A stretch of 64,000 bases of DNA from Actinoplanes sp. TFC3 (GCF_001553785.1 NZ_LOJP01000001.1:4513000-4576999), one strand, 5' to 3'. Numbered from the stretch's first letter, positions 42,394-54,460 are shown. The notes: generated by a model not told the origin, from the letters alone. Program-made: numbers and translations.

Positions 42394-43788
42394 ATGAACA
42401 ACCGCTGGTATCTCTCCACCGCGCCCATCGCCCGCGCCCTCGTCCACCTGTGCGTGCCGATGGCCGCCGCGATGGTGGTCAGCGCGATCTACAACGTCAT
42501 CAACGCCGGCTTCATCGGCTCGCTGCACGACACCACCCTGCTGGCCGCCATCACCTTCGGCACTCCCCTGCTCGGCCTGGTCATGGCCTTCGGCGGCGTG
42601 TTCGGCGTCGGCGTCGGAGCCCTGATCTCCCGGCTGCTCGGCGCCGCCGAACACGACCCCGCCCAGGCCCGCGAGATCAAACACGTCTCGGCGTTCGCCC
42701 TCTGGGGCTCGGTCATCGCCGGCGCCATCGCCGGCGGCACCGGCCTGGCCCTGCTGCACCCCCTCGTGGCCCTGCTCGGCGCCGACGCCGCCGCGGCAGG
42801 CGCCACCCGCTCCTACGCCGCCGTCATGCTGGCCTTCGTCCCCGTGCTGGCCGCCGCGTTCTGCCTCGAACAGCTCATCCGCTCCGAGGGCGCCGCCCGC
42901 CAAGCCATGACCGGCCTGATCATCTCCACCATCGCCAACCTGGTCTTCGACGTGCTGTTCATCCTCGGCCTGCACTGGGGCGTCGCCGGCGCAGCCGCCT
43001 CGATCGGACTGGCCAACCTCATCAGCATCGGCTACTGGGCCATCTGGCTGCACCGCACCAGCGAGCACATGAGCCTCGCCCCGCGCTGGTTCACCCTGCG
43101 CGCAGCGGTCGTCAAGCCCGTTCTCGGCGTCGGCGCCGGCCAGCTGTTCCAGGCGGCGTTCCTGATCGTCACCGCCCTGGTGCTCAACAACCTCGCCGCC
43201 CACTACGGCGACGGCCCGCTTGCCGCCATGGGGGTCGCGGTGCGCATCGCCCAGGTGCCCGAGTTCCTCATCATGGGCGTCACGCTCGGCGTTCTACCGC
43301 TCTTGGCTTACGCGTACGGCAAAGGCGACCGCCAGCGCCTCACCTCGGCCCTGCGCGTCTCCGCGATCACCGTTGGCAGCGTCGGCCTGACCTTCGCGGC
43401 CGCGCTGCTGATCTTCCGCGAGCAGGCGCTGACCACGTTCTCCACCGACCCCTCGATCCTGACGATCGGCGTCACCATCCTCGCCGCCCAGCTCACCGCC
43501 ATGCTCGCCAACGGCTTCACCGGCCTGCTCACCTCGCTGTTCCAGGCCACCGGCCGCTCCCTGCCGGCCACCGTGATGTCGACGGCGCAGGGTGTCCTGT
43601 TCATCCCGGTCGTACTGCTGGGCAACCTGTGGTTCGGCCTGCCCGGCATCATCTGGGCGCTGACCGTCACCGAGGTCAGCGTGTTCCTGCTCGGCCTGAT
43701 CCTCTGGTTGACCTCCCGCGGCGCCATCGACCGCGGCCTGGCCGAAGGCAGCCCGCAACGGGCCGAGCAAATCCTCGAGACCGTGTGA
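42394..43788 (+). CDS. MATE-family efflux protein
   Basis: The 464-residue protein has twelve hydrophobic segments in two similar halves. Landmarks are ALVHLCVPMAAAMVVSAIYN with VINAGFIGSL in span 1, FGVGVGALISRLLG near residue 65, and in the second half VGAGQLFQAAFLIVTALVLN. MATE proteins export cationic drugs or metabolites by sodium or proton antiport. The ATG at 42394 is 17 bp beyond the operator-like palindrome. No adjacent regulator gene is present, so its repressor is encoded elsewhere. Confidence 0.92.
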   Translation: MNNRWYLSTAPIARALVHLCVPMAAAMVVSAIYNVINAGFIGSLHDTTLLAAITFGTPLLGLVMAFGGVFGVGVGALISRLLGAAEHDPAQAREIKHVSAFALWGSVIAGAIAGGTGLALLHPLVALLGADAAAAGATRSYAAVMLAFVPVLAAAFCLEQLIRSEGAARQAMTGLIISTIANLVFDVLFILGLHWGVAGAAASIGLANLISIGYWAIWLHRTSEHMSLAPRWFTLRAAVVKPVLGVGAGQLFQAAFLIVTALVLNNLAAHYGDGPLAAMGVAVRIAQVPEFLIMGVTLGVLPLLAYAYGKGDRQRLTSALRVSAITVGSVGLTFAAALLIFREQALTTFSTDPSILTIGVTILAAQLTAMLANGFTGLLTSLFQATGRSLPATVMSTAQGVLFIPVVLLGNLWFGLPGIIWALTVTEVSVFLLGLILWLTSRGAIDRGLAEGSPQRAEQILETV

Positions 43789-44011
43789 CTCTTGGCGAGC
43801 CACCCGCCGGTAGCGCAATGCTGGACCCTGGCAGAACCTGTGACGCCGGTACGAACCAGCGCCGAAACAGGCCGATCCGGCGCCGGCTCGGGAGGGCGGC
43901 TGCTCGGCGCACCGCTCCGATTACCGGCAGGTCGAGCTGCGCAGCCGAAGCGTCCGGGACGACGCAGATTTTCGGCGCGTACACGTTCCTGCTGGTGATC
44001 TTCCTGCCGTA

Positions 44012-44049
44012 GCGAAACGGCGAGAGCACCCCCGCTCCCGCCGTTTCGC
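44012..44049. terminator. Terminator hairpin after the NUDIX gene
   Basis: GCGAAACGGCG (44012-44022) pairs perfectly with CGCCGTTTCGC (44039-44049). It lies 6 bp past the NUDIX stop on the minus strand. The 220 bp between it and the MATE stop holds no supported gene. Confidence 0.75.
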
Positions 44050-44054
44050 GTCAC

Positions 44055-46435
<2,381 letters not shown>

Positions 46436-46516
46436 TCACGCCATCCACGGGATTTCACAGTAACACCCTCGCCGAGCGGTGCACGTCCGGGCTGGTCGTG
46501 GCGTGCGGTTCACCCC

Positions 46517-48682
46517 TCACGACACCGCCGATTCGCTCGTACGGCGCAGCAGCGGCCCGCCCGGACCATCGGTTTCCCCCTCGGGCCGGGTGCGGTCGGC
46601 GGCATGTTCGAGCACCCGCAACGTGGTCAGCACGAGCAGCGGCACCGCCACCGCGGCCGCCGCCCCGGCCACCGCGAACCCGGCGCCCTGCAACACCCCG
46701 GCGGCCAGCACGGCCACCGTGATGCCGCCCAGCCCGGCCCGCAGCGCCGGATGCAACCCGAACACCCGGTTGAGCCCGCCCCACGCCGAGAACTGGCTGA
46801 ACGCCAGCATCAGCGCCCCGCCGACCGCCATGATCGTCAGCGGGCTGTCCAGCGCGTGCCCGCTGGAGGCGGCCGCCCGCTGCATCGCCGGGCCGGCCGT
46901 GCCGTCCAGCAGCTCGGCGAGGAACCGCCCGACGCTGCCCTGCTCCTGCTCCGGGTGCTGCAGGTCGAGCACGGCGAAGCCGATGGTGACGGCCAGCCCG
47001 GCCACGGTGGCCCAGGCGAAGCGGGGGAACGTCAGCCAGCCGCCGGTGCTGATCGCGGCGGCCACGCACACCCCGCCGGTCACCGCGACCGCGCCGATCT
47101 GGTCGGCCCCCAGGTACGGACTGCCCACCATGATCACCGCGAAGCCGCCGGTCAGCACCACGATCACCGGGCGCCACGGCCGGCTGACCAACTGGGCCAG
47201 GCACCCGGCCAGCACCAGCGCCCCGGCCACGAACACGCCCAGCCCCACGCTGCCCAGCCCGGCGTAGCGCGAACCCTCGATCGCCGAGTAACCGGCCACC
47301 CCGTTGAGCTGCAGCTGCGCGCCGGTCAGCAGGTCCACCGCGATCACCACCACGGTCGCCGCGGCCACCGTGCCCAGCGGCCACAGCGTGCGCGCATACC
47401 GCGGAACCAGCCGGATCGCCGCGGTGCCCGCCGCGACCAGCGCAAAGGTCAGCGCCGTGAACAGGATGCCCGGGCGCGGGGCCCGCCACCATGGCACCGC
47501 GTCGGCCAGCAGCGCCGCCGGGATGGTCAGGCTCGCCGCGATCAGCAGCACCTCGGTGACGCGCAGCAGCAGCCGCGAGGGCAACGCCGGACCGGTGGGC
47601 CCGGCATGCCGGCGGGCCCGGATCATCAGCGGCACGCAGAGCACGAACAACGCGACCTGCACCGCGGCCAGGCCGAGGAAGAACTTGCCGGCGATGCCGA
47701 GCTGGGCGCCCGCGCGCTGGTTGGCGTCGTGCGGCCCGAGCACCGAGTCGGCCGGGGAGGTGGGACGGCCCTCGGTGATCGCGGCCGTGCGCCCGCCGAA
47801 CAGCCCGTCGGGAGCGGGCCGCCCGATCGCGGTAAGGATCGTGGGGGCCAGGTCGACCAGCTGCACGTAGCCCTCCCGCCCGGTGCCCGGCGAGGTGAGC
47901 CAGCCGCCGTCCCAGCCGGGTCCCTCGGCGATCGCCACGTGCAGCCGCGAGGTGCGGTCGGTGTCCGCGACCCCGGCGACCACCACCAGCGAGCTGGGCG
48001 GGCGCGCTGCGAGCACCCGGGCCAGCAGCGCGTCGGCCTGGGCCACCTGGGCCTGGCGGGCCGTGCCGGAGCCGGTGACCGTGCCCAGGTCGACGATGTT
48101 GAGCTGGCATTCGGTGAACAGCCCGGCCGGTTTGTCGGGCAGCTCCGCGCGGTAGCGGTCGACGCGTCCGAACGGGCGGGCCGCCGCGACCGCCGCACCG
48201 GTGCCCACCGCCAGGGTGCAGCGCTGGGCTTCGGCGAGCGCGCCGGGCACGGCCCCGTAGGGCTGGTTGGCGTTGGCGCGCACCACCCCGGGCAGTTGCG
48301 GCAGGTTGGCGCCGATGCCGTCGGGCTGCTCCACCGCGGGGGCCAGCGCCGGGCAGGCCCCGGTGACCGTGCGGGTGTTCCACACCGAGAAGTTGCCCGC
48401 CCCCAGCGACAGCCAGCCATCATCGGGGCAGGTGGTGGCGTGCGCGGACCGCACGGACAGCCAGCCGATGGCGCCCGCGGTCGCCTCCTGCCACAGCGTC
48501 GGGGTGCGCTGCGGGTCCAGGTCGTCCCAGCGCAGCCCGGCGGCTCCGGCGACGATGACATAGTCGGCGGTCTTGGCGCTCACCCCGCTGGCCGGGCGCA
48601 CGGTCAGGCCCGCGAGCGCGGCCACCACGGTCAAGGCCATCACCAGGTACGGCAGCCAGCTACGCCGCCAGAACATCCTCAC
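46517..48682 (-). CDS. Large membrane protein with phosphatase-like extracytoplasmic domain
   Basis: This is a 721-residue protein. A signal/anchor at about 10-30 is followed by a ~280-residue extracytoplasmic domain. That domain has an alkaline-phosphatase-superfamily-like layout (DYVIVAGAAGLRWDDLDPQR, then YVQLVDLAPTILTAIG), but I do not see a complete set of metal ligands. About ten membrane spans fill residues 340-690. The ATG overlaps the upstream glycosyltransferase stop (ATGA). Its position in an MraY-MurJ-glycosyltransferase cluster suggests a role in lipid-linked glycan handling at the membrane. The function is unknown. Confidence 0.75.
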   Translation of the reverse strand: MRMFWRRSWLPYLVMALTVVAALAGLTVRPASGVSAKTADYVIVAGAAGLRWDDLDPQRTPTLWQEATAGAIGWLSVRSAHATTCPDDGWLSLGAGNFSVWNTRTVTGACPALAPAVEQPDGIGANLPQLPGVVRANANQPYGAVPGALAEAQRCTLAVGTGAAVAAARPFGRVDRYRAELPDKPAGLFTECQLNIVDLGTVTGSGTARQAQVAQADALLARVLAARPPSSLVVVAGVADTDRTSRLHVAIAEGPGWDGGWLTSPGTGREGYVQLVDLAPTILTAIGRPAPDGLFGGRTAAITEGRPTSPADSVLGPHDANQRAGAQLGIAGKFFLGLAAVQVALFVLCVPLMIRARRHAGPTGPALPSRLLLRVTEVLLIAASLTIPAALLADAVPWWRAPRPGILFTALTFALVAAGTAAIRLVPRYARTLWPLGTVAAATVVVIAVDLLTGAQLQLNGVAGYSAIEGSRYAGLGSVGLGVFVAGALVLAGCLAQLVSRPWRPVIVVLTGGFAVIMVGSPYLGADQIGAVAVTGGVCVAAAISTGGWLTFPRFAWATVAGLAVTIGFAVLDLQHPEQEQGSVGRFLAELLDGTAGPAMQRAAASSGHALDSPLTIMAVGGALMLAFSQFSAWGGLNRVFGLHPALRAGLGGITVAVLAAGVLQGAGFAVAGAAAAVAVPLLVLTTLRVLEHAADRTRPEGETDGPGGPLLRRTSESAVS

Positions 48683-49809
48683 CCCTGACCGGCCCGGGTG
48701 GTAGACGCAACCGAGGCGTACGCGGCCAGCACGTCGGTGATGGTGTCCTGTTCGCTGGGCCAGGTGCTGGCCTGCCGGGGGCCGCGAGCGGCGTACTCGG
48801 CGCGCCGGCCGGCATCACCGAGCAGCTCGCGCACGGCGTTGTCGAGGGCGTCCACGTCGCCGGGCGCGATGAGCACGGCGGCGTCGCCGACCAGACCGGG
48901 CAGCCCGCCGACCGCGGTGGCAATCAGTGGCACCCCGGCGTGCAGGGCCTCCTGGGCGAACAGTTGCCGCGCCTCCCAATCGCTGGTGATGACGGCCACG
49001 TCGGCGCCGGCGAGCAGGTCGGCCACGTCGGTGCGGTGACCCAGCAGGTGCACCGGCGCGCGGGTCTCGGAGATCCGCTGGGCGAGGCCCATGTAGCTGG
49101 GCCCGGAGCCGGCCACCACGGTGACCGGGACGGGATCCAGCGATCGCCAGCGCGCGGCCGCCTCGACCAGCACGTCGTAGCGTTTCTGCGGGTGCAGACG
49201 GCCGACGGACACGATCAGCGGGGTGGTGGGGGAAACACGGAACTCTGCTCGTACCGCCGGGCGGGACCTTTTGGGGGTGCTCAGGGCGGGCGCCGCGACC
49301 GGCGAGAGCCGCGCCTGCCGCGCCCCCAGCGTCTCGGCTCGCGTGACCAGATCCTGCGAGGCGCCCAGGGTGAGCGTCGCCGTGCGCGCCACGATCCGCT
49401 CGACCAGCGCCGACGCGCCGCCCCGCAAACCCTTGGCCAGCACCGCGTTGTGCCAGGTCACCACCAGCGGCGCGACCGGACGCGACAGCGTGGCCACGAA
49501 CGCCGCGCGCAGCCCGTGAGCGTGCACAACGTCCAGGTCGCGGCTGCTCAGCGCGCGGCGCATGGCCCGGATCGCCCCGGAATCCTGCGGGCCCGGGCTG
49601 GCCGGGATCTCCACCGCCACGAACTGCGCGCCCGCGGCGGTGAACCCGAAATGCTGGTCGGTGGCGGCCGACCCGACGACCAGCACCGAGCAGCCCGCGG
49701 CGACCAGCCCTCGCACGAGCGACAGGACGTGCTGGCCCACGCCGCCGGTGCTCGAACTGAGCACCAGCGCCACCGAACCTCGCCACGTCGCCTGCGCGCC
49801 GTCGCTCAC
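48679..49809 (-). CDS. GT4-type glycosyltransferase
   Basis: The protein is 376 residues with a GT-B fold. The N-terminal acceptor domain begins VALVLSSSTGGVGQHVLSLV and includes LDVVHAHGLRAAFVATLSRP. The C-terminal donor domain holds LIVSVGRLHPQKRYDVLVEA and VAVITSDWEARQLFAQEALH followed by AGVPLIATAVGGLP, the EX7E-type motif of GT4 enzymes (here W-E then E). It probably uses a nucleotide sugar to modify a lipid-linked acceptor. The GTG at 49809 has an AGGAGGGG box and overlaps the murJ-like stop (GTGA). Confidence 0.9.
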   Translation of the reverse strand: MSDGAQATWRGSVALVLSSSTGGVGQHVLSLVRGLVAAGCSVLVVGSAATDQHFGFTAAGAQFVAVEIPASPGPQDSGAIRAMRRALSSRDLDVVHAHGLRAAFVATLSRPVAPLVVTWHNAVLAKGLRGGASALVERIVARTATLTLGASQDLVTRAETLGARQARLSPVAAPALSTPKRSRPAVRAEFRVSPTTPLIVSVGRLHPQKRYDVLVEAAARWRSLDPVPVTVVAGSGPSYMGLAQRISETRAPVHLLGHRTDVADLLAGADVAVITSDWEARQLFAQEALHAGVPLIATAVGGLPGLVGDAAVLIAPGDVDALDNAVRELLGDAGRRAEYAARGPRQASTWPSEQDTITDVLAAYASVASTTRAGQG

Positions 49810-51359
49810 GAGCGTCCCCTCCTGAGAAGTCGAGAAAGGTCGCGCCCGGCCAGCGGGTACACCACCGCCAGGTACACCAGCGCGACCACAACTGCGCCCA
49901 GCATGCCCTGCAGCAGGCTCCGCCCGGCCCCCGGGGTGCCGCCGATCAGACCCGCGGCGAACCAGCCCGCGAAGCCCGCCACGACGGCCGCACCCACCGC
50001 GACCAGGCACGACTTGCCCAGCCCGGCCAGCGCGGCGGGGCCTGCGTGTCGGCGCACCGCGGCGACCAGCAAAAGTCCGATCACCGACATACCGATCGCG
50101 TTGGCCGCGCCCAGCCCGGCCAGCTCGCGCTGCTGCGGCAGCACCGCCGCCGACACCAGCGCTGCGAGCGCGGCGACGCCCCAGCCCACCGCCGTGGCCG
50201 ACGCCGCAGCCACGGTCGCGCCGCGGGCGTACAACGCCCGCGACAGCAACGCGAACAGGGCGTAGCCGAGAAGTCCCGGAGCGAACGCGACGATGCCGGA
50301 CGCCGCCCGCTGGGTGCCGACCAGGTAGGCGACGGGCCAGGCCAGCGCCGCGATGCCCGCCGCCCCCAGCCCGGCCAGCAGCACCACAGTGCGTGCGGTG
50401 CCCTGCAACGCGCTGGCGTAGCCCTCGTCGTCGTGGCGCGCCGCGGCGGTGGCCAGGCGCGGGTAGACGGCGGTGGCCAGCGGCACGGCCAGCACCGCCC
50501 ACGGCAGCAGGAAGATGGTCTGCGCGGCGTTGTAGGCGGTCAGCGGCCCGTCGGCGGACAGCAGCAAAACCACCAGCACCATGACCTGCTGCGAGCCCAC
50601 GGTGACCGCCCCGGCCCAGCCCAGCCGCACCGCCTGCCGGCCCTCGTCACCGGGGAAGTGCAGGCTCGGCCGCCACCGCAGTTTCAGCCGCCGCAGCGGG
50701 ATCAGCAGGCACAGCGCGAGCACGGCGACCCCGGCGGTGGTGCCGAGCGACAACAGCATCTCCCCGGTACGGCTGAGCCCGCCCAGATCCGTGCGTGTGC
50801 CGTCGACCACCGCATAGCTCAGGTACGCCCCCATCACCGTCACGCTGGACAACAGCGGCGCGATCACCGGCCACGCGAACCGGTGGTGGGCCTGCAGCAC
50901 CCCGGTGAGCACGATGCTGACCCCGTACAGCGGCAGCTGGGGCGCATAGACCCGCAGCATCCGGGCGGCCACCTCCTGCCCGCCGTCGGGCACGTTGAGC
51001 AGCGCCGCGATCGGGCCGGCCAGCACCGCGACCAGCACGGCCAGCGGCACCATCAGCGTCAGCACCCAGGTGAGCAGAGCCGACGCGACCTTCGACACCC
51101 GCACGCGATCGCCGCTGGCCAGCGGCCCGGCGATGAGCGGCACCACCAGGCTGGCCAGCGCACCCCCGGCGACCAGCTCGAACACGATGTTGGGGATGGT
51201 GTTCGCCGCGTTGTAGACGTTGCCCAGCGCCCCGTCACCGACGGTGTGCAGGAAGACGAAGGTACGGCCGAACCCGGCGATGCGCGACAGGATCGTCAGG
51301 ACGGTGATGACGGCGGCGGCCCCGGCCAGCCCCGCGGCCCGGGTGCGGGTGGCGGTCAC
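49806..51359 (-). CDS. MurJ/MviN-like lipid flippase
   Basis: The 517-residue protein has about fourteen spans in the MOP (MVF/MviN) fold. It opens ITVLTILSRIAGFGRTFVFL and includes YNAANTIPNIVFELVAGGAL, where the AxxIPxxxxxLxxxGAL pattern is diagnostic. IFLLPWAVLAVPLATAVYP appears in the second half. MurJ proteins translocate lipid II or related polyprenyl-linked units. This may be a paralogue dedicated to another polymer, since it sits beside an MraY-like gene and a glycosyltransferase rather than the dcw cluster. The GTG at 51359 overlaps the preceding stop (GTGA). Confidence 0.9.
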   Translation of the reverse strand: MTATRTRAAGLAGAAAVITVLTILSRIAGFGRTFVFLHTVGDGALGNVYNAANTIPNIVFELVAGGALASLVVPLIAGPLASGDRVRVSKVASALLTWVLTLMVPLAVLVAVLAGPIAALLNVPDGGQEVAARMLRVYAPQLPLYGVSIVLTGVLQAHHRFAWPVIAPLLSSVTVMGAYLSYAVVDGTRTDLGGLSRTGEMLLSLGTTAGVAVLALCLLIPLRRLKLRWRPSLHFPGDEGRQAVRLGWAGAVTVGSQQVMVLVVLLLSADGPLTAYNAAQTIFLLPWAVLAVPLATAVYPRLATAAARHDDEGYASALQGTARTVVLLAGLGAAGIAALAWPVAYLVGTQRAASGIVAFAPGLLGYALFALLSRALYARGATVAAASATAVGWGVAALAALVSAAVLPQQRELAGLGAANAIGMSVIGLLLVAAVRRHAGPAALAGLGKSCLVAVGAAVVAGFAGWFAAGLIGGTPGAGRSLLQGMLGAVVVALVYLAVVYPLAGRDLSRLLRRGRS

Positions 51360-52174
51360 GGATTCGGGCGCCGGCCCAGCTCGTCGGCCTTGCGCAGCCA
51401 CGGGGTGTCCTGGATGACCTTGGTGAAGCTGACCTTCTCGCTGGCCGCGGTCAGCGCGCCCAGCACGCCCAGCGCGATCGCCTGTCCGGTCACCCCGGTA
51501 CGGGCCACGAACCCCACCCCGAGCAGCGCCCCCAGCGCGTTGGCCCCGGCGTCACCGAGCATGATCTGCTCGCCCAGGTCGGCCGGCAGCAGCGCCGCAC
51601 CCGCGCCCAGCGTGCCCGCGGTCAGCGCGCCGCCGCGCCCGGCGACCAGCGGCGTGCCGAGCACAGTGGCCGCCTTGATCGCCCGGCCGGGTCGCAGGTC
51701 GAGCAGGTTCAGCAGGTTCGCGGTGCCGGCGATGACCCCGGCGCCGAGCAGCACGCTGCCCCTGCCGGTGTCCTTTTTCAGCAGCGCCGCGGCGGCCAGC
51801 CCGGCCGCCCCCACTCCGGCGATCTTGACCAGGCCGCTGGTGACCCGGCCCTCGAGCAGCGCGGCGAGGTGACCGCGGAAGCCCTTGGCGGTCTTCTGCT
51901 CCGGCCGGTTGCCCACGAGGTCGTCGTAGAAGCCCACCGCGCCGGACGCCGGGCCCGCGATCAGCGCCGCCGCCGCGGTCCGCGCGGTGGGGGCCCCGAG
52001 CGCGGCCCCCAGGGTGGCGCCGGCGGTCAGGGCCGGACCGGCCGCGAGCGTGACCGTGCGGCCGTGGAAGTTGGTGCGCTCCAGCCGCGCGGCGCGCTGG
52101 TCACTGCGGATCCAGGCCAGCGCGGCCCGGGCGGTCAGCGCCCCAAGCCCGGACGAGGTCACCCTGCTGGCCAT
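51356..52174 (-). CDS. MraY/WecA-like polyprenyl-phosphate sugar-1-phosphate transferase homologue
   Basis: This is a 272-residue membrane protein, shorter than most family members (320-360). Three family motifs are visible in order: GAVGFYDDLVGN (the DD motif for Mg2+), GTANLLNLLDLRPGRAIKA (NxxNxxDxxxG-like) and IMLGDAGANALGALLGVGF (the GDxGS/A motif). The last usual catalytic H-x-H loop is not evident before the C-terminus, so activity is uncertain. In actinobacteria such proteins are encoded beside MurJ-like flippases. The gene lies between the mctB-type gene (about 45 bp) and the murJ-like gene (4 bp overlap). Confidence 0.78.
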   Translation of the reverse strand: MASRVTSSGLGALTARAALAWIRSDQRAARLERTNFHGRTVTLAAGPALTAGATLGAALGAPTARTAAAALIAGPASGAVGFYDDLVGNRPEQKTAKGFRGHLAALLEGRVTSGLVKIAGVGAAGLAAAALLKKDTGRGSVLLGAGVIAGTANLLNLLDLRPGRAIKAATVLGTPLVAGRGGALTAGTLGAGAALLPADLGEQIMLGDAGANALGALLGVGFVARTGVTGQAIALGVLGALTAASEKVSFTKVIQDTPWLRKADELGRRPNP

Positions 52175-52218
52175 GTGTCTCCCCTCAACGACCGGTGGCC
52201 GTTGAGTCTAGAGCCCGG

Positions 52219-53145
52219 TCAGCTCGTGGCTTTCGGCACCTTGGAGGAGGCACCGGCTTCCAGGCCGTACTGGCCGACCTTGTTCTGCACGAGCCGCTCG
52301 ATCATCGTCAGGGCGGTGCTGAGCTGGCCCTGCGCGGTGCTCGCGTTGTCCACGGTGGAGACCTCCTTGCTCAGCGAGGGGTCGCCGCGCACCGCCGAGA
52401 CCAGGTTGCCGTCGCCGATGCCGTTGCCGGCCACCACGACCGGGTGAGTTTTGAACTGCGTGGTGAGCATGACGGCGTTCTGGTTCTTCTTCGGCGCGTC
52501 CGAGTCGGTCGGCGGCAGCCCGGACACCACCACGGTGGCCTCGGCCCCGGAAACGATCTTGTCGCTGACCTTGAGGTAGCCCGGCTGGGTGTACGCGGTC
52601 AGCACCGCCGTCAGGTCCTGCGGTGCCACCGCCGCGCACTTCTGCAGCAGCGCCACCGCCAGCAGCGCGCTGGAGGTCTCCACGCCGTCGCTGTTGAGCG
52701 GCAGTCCTTCGGTCGACGCGGTCGGGCGCGAGGCCCGCTCGGCCAGCTCCAGCAGCTCCAGGCTGTTGGCCGAGTCGAAGAACTTGTCCTGCACCGACAC
52801 CTGACCGGTGATGGTGGCCCCGGCCATCTTCAGCATCGAGGTGACCCCGCCGGCGTTGTCCTCGGCGTTGGGCAGCACCACGACCAGGATGCGCCGCCCG
52901 GTGAGCTTGCCGGTGAGCAGCGCCGGGGCCAGCTCGGTGGCGAAGTCCTGGCTGCTGTTGAGCTCCTCGCGGTATTGGTTGGCCTGGTCGCGGTAGCTGC
53001 TGTTGTCCTTGCTCAGCGCGTCGACGCGGCTCTTGAGTGCGTCCGACACCGGGCCGTTGAGCGCGGTCGTGCCGACCACCAACCCGATCGCCAGGGCGAG
53101 GAACACCGCGGTGAGCGACACCACGTGGTACCGAAAGTTGATCAC
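52219..53145 (-). CDS. mctB: MctB-family outer-envelope (copper-transport-annotated) protein
   Basis: The protein is 308 residues. It starts MINFRYHVVSLTAVFLALAI with a single N-terminal span. A coiled-coil follows (DALSKDNSSYRDQANQYREE), then an alpha/beta domain (GRRILVVVLPNAEDNAGGVT). This fits the MctB/Rv1698 family, reported as a mycobacterial outer-membrane copper exporter. In organisms without a mycolate outer membrane the role is uncertain. GTG 53145 serves as start. It lies between steA and the MraY-like gene, the conserved actinobacterial position. Confidence 0.9.
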   Translation of the reverse strand: MINFRYHVVSLTAVFLALAIGLVVGTTALNGPVSDALKSRVDALSKDNSSYRDQANQYREELNSSQDFATELAPALLTGKLTGRRILVVVLPNAEDNAGGVTSMLKMAGATITGQVSVQDKFFDSANSLELLELAERASRPTASTEGLPLNSDGVETSSALLAVALLQKCAAVAPQDLTAVLTAYTQPGYLKVSDKIVSGAEATVVVSGLPPTDSDAPKKNQNAVMLTTQFKTHPVVVAGNGIGDGNLVSAVRGDPSLSKEVSTVDNASTAQGQLSTALTMIERLVQNKVGQYGLEAGASSKVPKATS

Positions 53146-53173
53146 AGCGAGGCCTCTTGGTCCGATTCGCGGT

Positions 53174-54352
53174 TCAGAACAGCTGTCCTAACTGGAAGAC
53201 CAGATTGTCCCACCACTCGGATACCACGGAGAGATAGGCCTTGCCGACGGTGGACACGGCGACCGCCGAGGCCATCGCGGCGATCGCGGACAGCACCAGC
53301 AGCAGCAGCGACGACCCGGAGATGTTCTGCTTGTAGAGCCGGCTCACGCCCTTGGCGTCGACCAGCTTGCCACCGACCTTCAACCGGGTCAGGAAGGTCG
53401 AGGCCATGCCGCCGCGGCCCTTGTCGAGGAACTCAACCAGGTTGGCGTGCGTGCCCACCGCCACGATCAGCGACGCGCCCTTGTCGTCGGCCAGCAGCAT
53501 CGCCAGGTCCTCGCTGGTGGCAGCGGCCGGGAAGGTGGTGGCCTCCACGCCCAGGCTCTGCACCCGGCTCAGCCCGGGTGCCCGCCCGTCCTGATAGGCG
53601 TGCACGATCACCTCGGCGCCGCAGCGCAGCACGTCGTCGGTGACCGAGTCCATGTCCCCGATGATCATGTCGGGGGTGTAGCCGGACTCCACCAGCGCGT
53701 CGGCGCCGCCGTCCACGCCGATCAGCACCGGCTTGAACTCGCGGATGTAGGGCCGCAGCACGTCCAGGTCGGCCTTGTAGTCATAGCCGCGCACCACGAT
53801 CAGCACGTGGCGCCCGGCGATGCGGGTCTCGATGTCGGGCACGCCGACCCCGTCGAGCAGCAGGTCGCGTTCCTGCTTGAGGTAGTCCATGGTGTTGGCA
53901 GCGAACGCTTCGAGCTGCACCGACAGGCCCTCGCGGGCATCGGCCATGGACTTCGCGACGCTCTCGGCGTCCTGACGGATGCCGCTGGCCACCGATTCGC
54001 CGTTGAGCAGCACCGTGTCATTGTCGATGCTGACCAGGTCACCCTCGTTGAGCGCGTCGAACACCTCGTCGCCGAGGTTGTCCACCAGCACGATGCCGGC
54101 CTGCACGAGCACCTCGGGACCCAGGTTGGGATAGCGCCCGGAGATCGACGGCTTGACGTTGAGCACCGCCGACACCCCGACCGCGACCAGGGAGTCGGCG
54201 GCTACCCGGTCGATGTCCACATGGTCGATGACCGCGATGTCACCCGGGCGCAACCGCCCGACCAGGCGCTTGGTCCGGCGGTCGAGTCTCGCGGTGCCGG
54301 ACAGGGCCCCGGCTTCGACACTCCGGGTCCGGCGCAAGGTGGGAAGTCGCAT
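53174..54352 (-). CDS. steA: SteA-like membrane-anchored protein
   Basis: The protein is about 392 residues. The N-terminal part has the family segment RPGDIAVIDHVDIDRVAADS and VKPSISGRYPNLGPEVLVQ. A thiamine-pyrophosphokinase-like domain follows, with VLIGVDGGADALVESGYTPD and MIIGDMDSVTDD. One membrane span lies near the C-terminus (about 335-360: SLLLLVLSAIAAMASAVAVS). SteA works with SteB in corynebacterial cell division and wall maintenance. The ATG at 54352 begins the conserved MRLPTLRRTR; upstream ATGs would add Arg-rich residues. It is followed by mctB at 29 bp. Confidence 0.92.
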   Translation of the reverse strand: MRLPTLRRTRSVEAGALSGTARLDRRTKRLVGRLRPGDIAVIDHVDIDRVAADSLVAVGVSAVLNVKPSISGRYPNLGPEVLVQAGIVLVDNLGDEVFDALNEGDLVSIDNDTVLLNGESVASGIRQDAESVAKSMADAREGLSVQLEAFAANTMDYLKQERDLLLDGVGVPDIETRIAGRHVLIVVRGYDYKADLDVLRPYIREFKPVLIGVDGGADALVESGYTPDMIIGDMDSVTDDVLRCGAEVIVHAYQDGRAPGLSRVQSLGVEATTFPAAATSEDLAMLLADDKGASLIVAVGTHANLVEFLDKGRGGMASTFLTRLKVGGKLVDAKGVSRLYKQNISGSSLLLLVLSAIAAMASAVAVSTVGKAYLSVVSEWWDNLVFQLGQLF

Positions 54353-54460
54353 CCCGGCCATCCTGACACGCCGCATCGAGCCCCTCGCACGCGACATGCA
54401 CAACGTCACCCCCAAAAGGGGCAAAAGCCAGTTACGCCCCCGCTATCTCACAGTACGTGG

